Below, piece by piece: positions 1 through 5,825 of a DNA stretch of 7,144 nt. The stretch covers positions 1 to 7,144 of the forward strand of contig VAXY01000173.1 in NCBI GenBank assembly GCA_005885085.1, in the 5' to 3' direction. The translations under genes were made by a program, and so were the position numbers. The notes under the pieces are model-generated. The model ran no database searches. It was not told the DNA's origin and worked only from the letters and a program-made list of their open reading frames with translations. How positions within the stretch are numbered: position 1 is the stretch's first letter; the number at the start of each line of letters is the position of its first letter. Source of the stretch: Actinomycetota bacterium. Lineage in GTDB: Bacteria > Actinomycetota > Thermoleophilia > Gaiellales > Gaiellaceae.

Positions 1-4
1 GAGG
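1..4 (+). promoter_or_regulatory. Ribosome binding site of the class V aminotransferase gene
   Basis: A GAGG core lies at the very edge of the window, four bases before the ATG at 9. It supports that ATG as the start. Anything upstream, including the promoter, is outside the window. Confidence 0.6.
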
Positions 5-8
5 TCGA

Positions 9-1091
9 ATGACCTACGACGAGGCTCGTTCGTTGTTCCCTGTACTCGAACGGTTCGCGTATCTCAACGCCGGTTCGCTCGGGCCGCTCATGCGCTCGAC
101 GCTCGACGCGATGGAGGCCCGCTCGCGCTTCGACCAGGAGCAAGGCCGCGGCGGCCACGCGTGGTTCGAGAGCGTTGTCTCGCTGCGGGCGCGTGTGCGC
201 GAACAGATCGCGAGCGTGATCGGGGCCACCGCGGAGCAGCTTGCGCTGACGAGTTCGACGACGGACGGCTGCAACATCGCCGTCGCCGGGCTCGGGCTCG
301 GCAGCGGCGACGATGTCGTCACGACCGATTCCGAGCACCCGGGGTTGCTGCTGCCGTTGCACGTGTCCGGCGCCCAAGTTCGCGTCGCCGAGGTCGCCGG
401 CCATCCGACCGCAGAAGCGCTCGAACGGATCGTCTCCTGTGTCGGCCCGCGCACGCGCGTGCTCGCGCTCTCCCATGTGCTGTGGACGACGGGCCAGGTG
501 ATGCCGGTACACGAGCTGAAGCGCGAGACGGGATTGCCGCTGCTGGTCGACGGTGCGCAGTCCGTGGGCGCCATTCCCGTCGACGTCGGCGAGCTCGACT
601 ACTACACCGTCTCGAGCCAGAAGTGGTTGTGCGGGCCGGAGCCGCTCGGCGCGCTGTACGTGCGCGAGCCCGACTCGCTGCGGATCGCCTTCCCGACGTA
701 CTTCGCGCAGACGTCGATCGAACGTGACGGAAGCTTCGTTCCCAAGGACGGTGCCGCGCGTTTCGACTCCGGCTGGCTCGCCCCGCCGATGCTCGCGGGC
801 CTCGAGGCGGCGCTCGACGAGGCGCCGGACTGGCGCTACGAGCGCGCGGCGGAAGTGACCGCGTACTGCCGCAAGGCGCTGGGGGCCGAGTACGAGGTGA
901 TCGGAGAACCGGGGCAGGGCACGCTCGTGTCGTGGGTTCCGCGCGCAGATCCCGCGGAGAGCGCGCGGGAGCTCTACGAGCGGGGAGTGGTCGTACGCGA
1001 CGTGCCCGGCACTGGCTGGCTGCGCGCCTCGTGCGGCTGGTGGACGAACGAAGACGACATCGACCGCCTGGTCGCCCGCCTGGCGACGTAG
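9..1091 (+). CDS. Class V PLP-dependent aminotransferase (cysteine desulfurase / EgtE-like fold)
   Basis: A 360-residue cytoplasmic fold-type I PLP enzyme. The N-terminal YLNAGSLGP segment (18-26) is the usual family opening. SEHPG (108-112) and LLVDGAQSVG (179-188) carry the PLP-contacting His110 and Asp181, and SSQKWLCGP (202-210) carries the Schiff-base Lys205. The end, RASCGWWTNEDDIDRL (339-354), is the usual C-terminal small-domain motif. Length fits the family (about 360-400). Cys342 is in this C-terminal motif and not in a recognisable persulfide-carrying active-site loop, so sulfur transfer from cysteine is unproven. Isopenicillin-N-epimerase-like, EgtE-like (ergothioneine C-S lyase) or generic aminotransferase roles are all possible. 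No ergothioneine genes are visible beside it. The ATG at 9 follows a GAGG. The next gene is convergent, so this gene ends its own transcript. Family is certain, substrate unknown. Confidence 0.9.
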   Translation: MTYDEARSLFPVLERFAYLNAGSLGPLMRSTLDAMEARSRFDQEQGRGGHAWFESVVSLRARVREQIASVIGATAEQLALTSSTTDGCNIAVAGLGLGSGDDVVTTDSEHPGLLLPLHVSGAQVRVAEVAGHPTAEALERIVSCVGPRTRVLALSHVLWTTGQVMPVHELKRETGLPLLVDGAQSVGAIPVDVGELDYYTVSSQKWLCGPEPLGALYVREPDSLRIAFPTYFAQTSIERDGSFVPKDGAARFDSGWLAPPMLAGLEAALDEAPDWRYERAAEVTAYCRKALGAEYEVIGEPGQGTLVSWVPRADPAESARELYERGVVVRDVPGTGWLRASCGWWTNEDDIDRLVARLAT

Positions 1092-1176
1092 CCGCCACAG
1101 TCTGGGCCCACCCACGTCGCAGACATGTCACGTTCTGCGTCCTAGGCTGTCGGTGGGCGGGAGCGGCCCCGGCTAC
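1088..1176. terminator. Nested inverted repeats in the convergent gap (possible two-way terminator)
   Basis: The 98-base space between convergent genes has no ORF worth calling. It shows three nested pairs of perfect complementary arms: GTAGCCG 1088-1094 with CGGCTAC 1170-1176, GCCCACC 1106-1112 with GGTGGGC 1152-1158, and CGCAGA 1118-1123 with TCTGCG 1134-1139 around a 10-base loop. Folded, they make one long interrupted hairpin covering the gap. There is no T-run on either side, so this is not a classical intrinsic terminator. Some of the pairing may be chance in GC-rich DNA. Confidence 0.3.
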
Positions 1177-1189
1177 GCGCGTGTACCTG

Positions 1190-1597
1190 TTACGTCTGCT
1201 GCCGGTCGGGCAGCGGGGCGAACAGATCGACGACCGTGCCGTCGGGGTCTTTCAGCTGGGCGTAGCGGTGGCCCCAGAACGCGTCCCATGGTTCTTTGTG
1301 CGGTGATCCGCCGGCTCCGAGCAGTTCGGCGTACACGCGGTCGACGTCCTCCGGCGATTCGCACTTGAACGCTCCGCCGACGGCGTGACCGCCCGCCGGA
1401 CGCGTCCACTCGGGATCGAACATGCGCATCACTTCTTCGGTGTCGAGCATGTACCGCAAGCCGCCCGGCAGCTGTGCCTCGACGTGCCCCTCCGTCTCGG
1501 CGCCCTCGGGGAACTCGAGGCCGAGCTTTCGGTAGAACGCGAGCGAGCGCGCCATGTCGCTCACCACGATCCCGAACGCCTCGAAGCGCGGGCTCAC
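1190..1597 (-). CDS. VOC-family (glyoxalase/bleomycin-resistance fold) protein
   Basis: A 135-residue protein with the paired beta-alpha-beta-beta-beta layout of the vicinal oxygen chelate superfamily. The first module opens with FGIVVSDMARSLAFYRKLGL (8-27). The second closes with LKDPDGTVVDLFAPL (115-129), the common DPDG turn before the last strand. Candidate metal ligands are Glu40, His71 and Asp124; the last is usually Glu in metal-dependent members. The family includes glyoxalase I, extradiol dioxygenases, epimerases and drug-binding proteins. Nothing here fixes a substrate. The start is GTG at 1597, preceded on the minus strand by GAGG (1608-1605) at seven bases' spacing. It overlaps the stop of the upstream HD gene by four bases (GTGA), which predicts translational coupling in a two-gene operon. 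The stop is TAA. Cytoplasmic, no signal peptide. Confidence 0.85.
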   Translation of the reverse strand: MSPRFEAFGIVVSDMARSLAFYRKLGLEFPEGAETEGHVEAQLPGGLRYMLDTEEVMRMFDPEWTRPAGGHAVGGAFKCESPEDVDRVYAELLGAGGSPHKEPWDAFWGHRYAQLKDPDGTVVDLFAPLPDRQQT

Positions 1598-2172
1598 GTC
1601 GCCGCCTCAGCCGCCGCCGGCAGGCCGAGCTCACCGGCGATCGGCTGCAACGCCGCGACGACGTTCCGGATGTGCTCGTCGAGCTCGAGCCCCAGCCCTT
1701 CGGAGCCCGCGTAGACCTCGTCACGATGCACGCCGGCTGCGAACGACGGCTGCTTCAGCTTCTTCTTGACCGATTTCGGCTCCAAGCCCTCGAGTCCCGT
1801 CGGACGTACCAGGCCGACCGCGTGCACGAAGCCGGACAGCTCGTCGCAGGCGAACAGCGTCTTCTTCAGCAGCGTGTCGCGCGGCATCGCCAGATGCTCG
1901 GCGTGTGACAGCACCGCGTCGATCACCTCCTCCGGGTAGACCTCTTCGCGGAGGATCGGCGCCCCGTCCTGCGGATGCTTGTCGAGCGTGGGGTGGATCT
2001 CGTAGTCGAAATCGTGCAGCAGTCCGACGGCTCGCCAGAGCGCCTCGTCCTCCCCGAAGTGCCTCGCGTACCACCCGAGGCACGCCTCGACGCCGAGCGC
2101 GTGACGCAGCAGCGCCTCGCTCTTCGTGAGCGTCGTCAGCGTCTCCCAGGCGCGCTCGCGAGTGACTTCCAC
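1594..2172 (-). CDS. HD-domain metal-dependent phosphohydrolase family protein
   Basis: A 192-residue soluble protein of the HD superfamily, whose members hydrolyse phosphomonoesters or phosphodiesters, often of nucleotides. The signature is in order: His24 (RHALGVE, 23-29), the His53-Asp54 doublet (LLHDFDYEIHP, 51-61), a second histidine cluster at SHAEHL (89-94), and Asp110 (FACDELSG, 107-114). All four classic H...HD...D positions are present, so it should bind metal. A lysine-rich stretch (KSVKKKLKQPSF, 133-144) follows the core and is typical of this uncharacterised HDIG-like group. The start is GTG at 2172. No Shine-Dalgarno precedes it, but a TAGCCT box does, so a leaderless or nearly leaderless transcript is likely. 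It is cotranscribed with the VOC gene downstream and divergent from murA. Substrate unknown. Confidence 0.85.
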   Translation of the reverse strand: MEVTRERAWETLTTLTKSEALLRHALGVEACLGWYARHFGEDEALWRAVGLLHDFDYEIHPTLDKHPQDGAPILREEVYPEEVIDAVLSHAEHLAMPRDTLLKKTLFACDELSGFVHAVGLVRPTGLEGLEPKSVKKKLKQPSFAAGVHRDEVYAGSEGLGLELDEHIRNVVAALQPIAGELGLPAAAEAAT

Positions 2173-2180
2173 GACGTGGG

Positions 2181-2187
2181 TAGGCTA
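2181..2187. promoter_or_regulatory. Symmetric -10 box shared by divergent murA and HD-gene promoters
   Basis: The divergent gap is only 20 bases. It contains TAGGCTA, which reads TAGGCT on the plus strand (2181-2186, six bases before the murA ATG) and TAGCCT on the minus strand (2187-2182, nine bases before the HD-gene GTG). Both match TANNNT, the actinobacterial -10 pattern, at about the distance expected for leaderless or near-leaderless mRNAs. No convincing -35 and no strong Shine-Dalgarno is seen for either gene. A weak GGTAGG (2179-2184) could act as an RBS for murA instead, which would place the real promoter inside the HD gene. Confidence 0.5.
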
Positions 2188-2192
2188 CCGCG

Positions 2193-3498
2193 ATGTCCCA
2201 GACAGCCGTCATCGGACACGCCGCCGAGTCGTTCGTGATCGAGGGCGGAAGACCGCTCCACGGCCGGATCCAGGCGGCGGGCAACAAGAACGGCGCGCTG
2301 CCGATTCTGGCCGGGTGTCTGCTGACGACCGAGCCGGTCACGCTCCGCAACGTGCCGCGAATCGCGGACGTCGAGACGATGATCGAGCTGCTCAACGACG
2401 TCGGAGCCGAGGCGGACTGGACCGGTCCGAACGAGGTGCACGTCCATGCCGCGGATGTGACGAAACATGACCTCGACGAGGAGCTCTGCAGCCGGATGCG
2501 TGCGTCGTTCCTGCTCGCGGGGCCGCTGCTCGCGCGCCTCGGCGCCGTCAGCGCTCCGCCGCCGGGCGGAGACGTGATCGGACGACGGCGGCTCGATCCG
2601 CACATTCACGCCCTCGCCGAGCTGGGAGCCCAGATCGAGATCGGCCGGCGTTACGAGATGCGCGGCGGTGCTCTGCAAGGACGTCTTCCTCGACGAGGCG
2701 AGCGTGATGGCGACCGAGAACGCGGTCATGGTCGCCGCCCTCACGCCCGGGGTGACCGTGATCGGAAACGCGGCCTGCGAACCGCACGTCCAGGACCTGT
2801 GCCGCTTCCTCGGCTCGCTCGGCGCGCGGATTCAAGGGATCGAATCGAACGTGCTCCGGATCGAGGGCGTCAGCTCGCTCGGGGGCGGCGATTGGGAGAT
2901 CGGCCCGGATCACATCGAGGTCGGGAGCTTCATCGGACTTGCTGCGATCACCGGCAGCGACGTCACGATCGACGGCGTCAAAGATGCGGATCTCGTCTCG
3001 ATCCTGCACGCGTTCGAAAAGCTCGGCGTGCGGGTCGAGCAGGGCGACGGCTTCGCGCGCGTGCCGCCGCGGCAGGAGCTGGTCGTACAGGACGATCTCG
3101 GGGGCCACGTGCCGAAGATCGAGGACGGACCCTGGCCGGCCTTTCCGTCCGACCTCACGTCGGTCGCGCTCACCGTCGCGACCCAGGCCGACGGGACGAT
3201 CCTGATGTTCGAAAAAATGTTCGAGAACCGCCTCTTCTTCACCGACAAGCTCGTCAGCATGGGCGCGCGGATCATCCTGTGCGACCCGCATCGCGCGGTC
3301 GTCACCGGGCCATCGAAACTGCGCGGCCAGCGCATGGAGAGCCCGGACATCCGGGCGGGCATGGCGATGCTGCTTGCGAGCCTCTGCGCAGACGGGCCCT
3401 CGACGATCGGCGCCGTCTACCAGATCGACAAGGGCTACGAGCGCATCGACGAGCGGCTGCGCGCACTCGGGGCGCAGATCGAACGAGTCGAGAGCTAG
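2193..3498 (+). pseudogene. murA: UDP-N-acetylglucosamine 1-carboxyvinyltransferase MurA, Asp-type, frameshifted
   Basis: MurA transfers enolpyruvate from PEP to UDP-GlcNAc, the first committed step of peptidoglycan synthesis, in the cytoplasm. The N-terminal part reads from ATG 2193 to about 2681 and carries the NKNGALP motif (Lys32, Asn33), SRMRASF (Arg101, Arg103) and the active-site loop PPPGGDVIGRRRLD. That loop has Asp127 (codon 2571-2573) where most MurAs have the PEP-reactive Cys. The rest reads one frame over from about 2677 to the TAG at 3496-3498. It contains KDVFLDEASVMATEN, PAFPSDL (Asp codon 3151-3153), MFENRLFF, PDIRAG (Arg codon 3352-3354) and DKGYERIDERLRALGA. Together the parts cover the whole family with only the frame broken. 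Restoring five bases at 2676-2680 gives 436 residues. Unrepaired, the first frame runs on without a stop to 3872 as nonsense. This is either a true mutation or an assembly error. It is the first gene of the operon. Confidence 0.88.
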
Positions 3499-3507
3499 TC
3501 TCCGCCG

Positions 3508-4038
3508 ATGGCGGCGACCGGGCAGGGGCGTGCGAGCGCGCGGCTAAACGTCGCAGGACGCGGCGAGACGAATGTCGCGACGGGTGTCCCGGTCCTCGAC
3601 CATCTTCTCTCCCTGCTTGCCGTCTATGCGTCCTTCGATCTCGCGCTCGAGGTCGAGCCGGGCAGTCCCGAGGTCGAGATCACGGCGGCCGCACGCTCGC
3701 TTGCCGAGGCCCTCGCCGAGCCTTTGCGCGCGGAGAGGGTGCGCGGACACGGCTCAGCCGTGATCCCGGTCGACGAGGCGCTCGCGCATGTCGCGCTCGA
3801 GGCGTCGGGCCGTCCCCTGCTCGTCTCCAACGTCGACCTCTCGCAGGCGCGCATCGCCGGTCTGGCAGGTGATCTCGCCGCGCGGTTCCTCGAAGAGCTG
3901 GCGCAGGGTGCCGGACTGACTCTCCATGTGCGGCTCGTCGAGGGCAGCGAGACGCAGCACGTGCTGGAGGCGATCTTCAAGGCGCTCGGCGTCGCGCTTG
4001 CGCAGGCGCTGAGGCCCCGCAGAAGGGAGGACGAATGA
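3508..4038 (+). CDS. HisB-like (imidazoleglycerol-phosphate dehydratase fold) protein, metal site degenerate
   Basis: A 176-residue protein that aligns along its length with imidazoleglycerol-phosphate dehydratase (HisB, about 195-200 residues), the enzyme that makes imidazole-acetol phosphate in histidine synthesis. Matches are ATGVPVLDHLL (24-34), VYASFDL (39-45), VIPVDEALAH (85-94), EASGRPLLV (98-106), LTLHVRLVEG (137-146) and LEAIFKAL (153-160). Key ligands are missing. The central HHTxED motif is replaced around AAARSLAE (60-67), the RH(V/F)FESLA histidine is Arg (ARFLEELA, 125-132), and the late HH pair is Gln150-His151. His32 remains. About seven residues are also deleted between the central motif and VIPVDE. 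It is therefore probably not an active manganese-dependent dehydratase, though the fold should persist. It begins nine bases after murA with no clear Shine-Dalgarno, and its stop overlaps the ridA start. Function unknown. Confidence 0.8.
   Translation: MAATGQGRASARLNVAGRGETNVATGVPVLDHLLSLLAVYASFDLALEVEPGSPEVEITAAARSLAEALAEPLRAERVRGHGSAVIPVDEALAHVALEASGRPLLVSNVDLSQARIAGLAGDLAARFLEELAQGAGLTLHVRLVEGSETQHVLEAIFKALGVALAQALRPRRREDE
4021..4030 (+). promoter_or_regulatory. Strong ribosome binding site of ridA
   Basis: AGAAGGGAGG lies inside the last codons of the HisB-like gene, ending four bases before the ridA ATG at 4035. It is among the best Shine-Dalgarno matches in the operon. It suggests ridA is translated efficiently even though its start overlaps the upstream stop. 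Confidence 0.6.
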
Positions 4039-4418
4039 AGGAGGTCATCCGCACTGAGGCCGCGCCCGCCCCGTTCCAAGGAGCGCCGTATTCACAGGCG
4101 ATCAAGGCGGGAGGGCTCGTCTTCGTCGCCGGCCAGGTCTCGTTGAGGCCTGACCACGGGGAAATCGTCGGCGACACGATTCAGGAGCAGACGGAGCAGG
4201 CGCTCAGGAACGTTCGCGCGATTCTCGAAGCCGCCGGTACGGGGCTCGACCGTCTCGTCAAGACGACCGTCTTCCTGCAGAACCTGGACGACTTCCCGGG
4301 CATGAACGAGGTGTACAAGCAGCACGTGGGCGACCAGCCGCCTGCCCGCTCGACCGTCGAGGTCGCCAAGCTTCCGTCCGGCGCTCTCGTCGAGATCGAG
4401 GCCATCGCACTCGCTTAG
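4035..4418 (+). CDS. ridA: RidA-family enamine/imine deaminase
   Basis: A 127-residue protein of the RidA/YjgF/UK114 family. These trimeric cytoplasmic enzymes hydrolyse reactive enamine/imine intermediates such as 2-aminoacrylate, released by PLP-dependent serine/threonine dehydratases, and so protect other PLP enzymes. Length is exactly that of the family. Visible features are GAPYSQAI (16-23) with Tyr19, VFVAGQVSL (29-37), and the closing PPARSTVEVAKLPSGALVEIEAIA (102-125), where Arg105 and Glu120 occupy the catalytic positions of characterised RidA proteins. All activity markers are present, so it is probably a true RidA and not an Rid2-7 paralogue without deaminase activity. The ATG overlaps the stop of the HisB-like gene (ATGA) and follows a strong RBS. 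The TAG stop sits within the left arm of a hairpin. Confidence 0.95.
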   Translation: MKEVIRTEAAPAPFQGAPYSQAIKAGGLVFVAGQVSLRPDHGEIVGDTIQEQTEQALRNVRAILEAAGTGLDRLVKTTVFLQNLDDFPGMNEVYKQHVGDQPPARSTVEVAKLPSGALVEIEAIALA

Positions 4419-4467
4419 TGCCCCTCCCAGCAATGCACGCGGGGCAGGATCACTGGAAGGGGCACTA
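4416..4467 (+). promoter_or_regulatory. Hairpin between ridA and cca that covers the likely cca ribosome binding site
   Basis: TAGTGCCCCT (4416-4425) pairs perfectly with AGGGGCACTA (4458-4467). After one mismatch, CCAG (4427-4430) pairs with CTGG (4453-4456), leaving a 22-base loop. The left arm starts at the ridA stop codon. The right arm contains GGAAGGGG (4455-4462), the only purine-rich RBS candidate for the cca ATG at 4473. A second GGGGCA at 4441-4446 can pair with the same left arm (TGCCCC, 4419-4424), which would release the RBS. No T-run follows, so attenuation of translation or RNA processing fits better than an intrinsic terminator. Function is inferred. Confidence 0.55.
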
Positions 4468-4472
4468 GCGGA

Positions 4473-5825
4473 ATGGACCGCACAATCGAGGACTTCGTCC
4501 GCGGCCTCGGGCTCGACGCGTATCTCGTCGGCGGCGCCGTCCGCGACGAGCTGCTCGGCCTCGAGTCGAAGGACGCCGACTTCGTCGTCCCCGGAGTCGA
4601 CTACGACGGGCTCCGGCGGGCGCTCGAGCCACACGGGCGCGTCGAGGACCTCGAGGTCGCGGGCCGCACGGTCGGCGCACGGCTCTACCCGCGCGACTCG
4701 AAGGTCAGAGCGGCCGCGCCGGCGGGAATCGAGTTCGCGCCGCCGCGTGCCGAGCGCAGCACCGGTCCCGGCCGCCACGACTTCGAGATCGTCGCCGATC
4801 CGGGCCTCTCGATCGAGGACGACATGGCACGCCGCGACTTCACCGTCAACGCGATCGCTCGCCGGCTCGACACCGGTGACCTCGTCGATCCGTTCGGCGG
4901 CGCCGGCGACCTCGAACGGGGCGTGCTGCGCACGGTCGGTCCGCGCAGCTTCGCCGAAGACCCGCTCCGGATCGTGCGCGGGCTGCGACTCGTCTCGGAG
5001 CTCGGCCTGACACCGGACGACCCGACGCTGGAACAGATGCGGGACGAAGCCGAGAGCGTGCGGCTCGTCTCGGGGGAGCGTGTCGGCGGGGGCCTTGACG
5101 CAGACGGCCTGGGCGAACTCTCGAAGCTGCTGCTCGGGCGGGAACCGGCCGAGGCGCTGCGCCTCGCGCGCGACACAGGCGTGCTCACCGCACTGCTGCC
5201 GGAGCTGGAGGACACGATCGGGTTCGAGCAGCAAAGCACGCGGCAACACCTCCCGCTGGACGAGCACCTCTTCGCGGTCGTACAGGCGGCGGCCGACGCG
5301 GATGCGAGCCTTCCGGTCCGGCTCGGGGCCCTCTTCCACGACGCGGGGAAGCCCGGGGCCCAGGGCGACCATGCCGAGCGCAGCTCGGGTCTCGCCCACC
5401 AGGCGCTCGGTCGCCTGCGTTATCCCGCGCGGCTGCGCACGTATGTAACTCACCTCGTGCGGTCGCACGCGTTCCCACTCGAAGGCGTCGACGAGCGCTT
5501 CGCCCGCCGGTTCCTGCGTGAGCACGGCGACGAGCTCGCCTTCGACCTCGTCGCTCTCAAGGAAGCCGACCTACGGGGCAAGCGGATCTCGCAGGCCGAG
5601 CTCGACGCGGCGGCCCGGCTCCGGCTGCTGCTCGAGCAGGAACGCGCACAGCCGCACCGGCTCGAGGACCTCGCCGTCGACGGGAGCGATCTGCTGGAGC
5701 TCGGGTTCACTGAAGGCCCGGAGCTCGGCCGCACACTGGATTCGCTGCTCGACGCGGTCGTCGACGAGCCGGCGCTGAACACGCGCGAGCAGCTTCTGGA
5801 GCGGGCCCGGGCGCACGTCGGATGA
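4473..5825 (+). CDS. cca: CCA tRNA nucleotidyltransferase (class II) with HD domain
   Basis: A 450-residue enzyme that builds or repairs the CCA 3' end of tRNA from CTP and ATP. The nucleotidyltransferase head shows YLVGGAVRDELLG (17-29), the metal-binding pair Asp34 and Asp36 (KDADFVV), and ARRDFTVNAIA (119-129). The nucleotide-selecting motif follows as FAEDPLRIVRGLR (160-172). The neck motif ERVGG...ELSKLLLG is interrupted by GLDADGLG (207-214), which looks like an eight-residue insertion. An HD domain follows, with LFHDAGKPG (287-295; His289-Asp290) and flanking histidines at 264 and 331. The tail HRLEDLAVDGSDLLELG (395-411) is the usual RNA-binding end. Poly(A) polymerase is an alternative that sequence alone excludes poorly, but this architecture in Gram-positives is normally the CCA enzyme. 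The start ATG lies five bases after a hairpin arm. The stop overlaps pgeF by four bases (ATGA). Confidence 0.9.
   Translation: MDRTIEDFVRGLGLDAYLVGGAVRDELLGLESKDADFVVPGVDYDGLRRALEPHGRVEDLEVAGRTVGARLYPRDSKVRAAAPAGIEFAPPRAERSTGPGRHDFEIVADPGLSIEDDMARRDFTVNAIARRLDTGDLVDPFGGAGDLERGVLRTVGPRSFAEDPLRIVRGLRLVSELGLTPDDPTLEQMRDEAESVRLVSGERVGGGLDADGLGELSKLLLGREPAEALRLARDTGVLTALLPELEDTIGFEQQSTRQHLPLDEHLFAVVQAAADADASLPVRLGALFHDAGKPGAQGDHAERSSGLAHQALGRLRYPARLRTYVTHLVRSHAFPLEGVDERFARRFLREHGDELAFDLVALKEADLRGKRISQAELDAAARLRLLLEQERAQPHRLEDLAVDGSDLLELGFTEGPELGRTLDSLLDAVVDEPALNTREQLLERARAHVG

Noticed and set aside
9..1091. Naming the first gene as EgtE or a dedicated cysteine desulfurase (SufS/IscS)
   Set aside because: The fold and PLP lysine are clear, but there is no recognisable persulfide-carrying active-site Cys loop and no egt or suf genes adjacent, so a specific symbol is not justified.
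1092..1189. A tRNA or small gene in the convergent gap
   Set aside because: No cloverleaf, T-loop (GTTCGA-type) or RBS-plus-ORF pattern is present. Only nested inverted arms are seen.
2555..2572. CTCCGCC / GGCGGAG hairpin inside murA
   Set aside because: It lies in the conserved PPPGGD loop coding region, where Pro (CCG) and Gly (GGC) codons give such complementarity for free.
2664..2690. Programmed +1 ribosomal frameshift in murA
   Set aside because: There is no in-frame stop or rare-codon pause at the site and no upstream SD-like stimulator. A simple +1 slip would also drop two residues the family has, whereas a lost CAAGG repeat restores them exactly.
2548..3291. A 247-residue minus-strand open frame opposite murA
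   Set aside because: The composition is that of a shadow frame (many Asp/Glu/Arg/His), and the plus strand carries unmistakable MurA motifs throughout.
2193..3872. A single 559-residue open frame from the murA start through the HisB-like gene
   Set aside because: After about residue 163 the translation becomes Arg-rich low-complexity text, while the neighbouring frame carries clear MurA and then HisB-like motifs. The long frame is the read-through of a frameshift, not a fusion protein.
4092..5525. A 477-residue open frame on the minus strand opposite ridA and cca
   Set aside because: It is antisense to two well-recognised genes and has no recognisable motif. Long antisense frames are expected in GC-rich DNA with G/C third positions.
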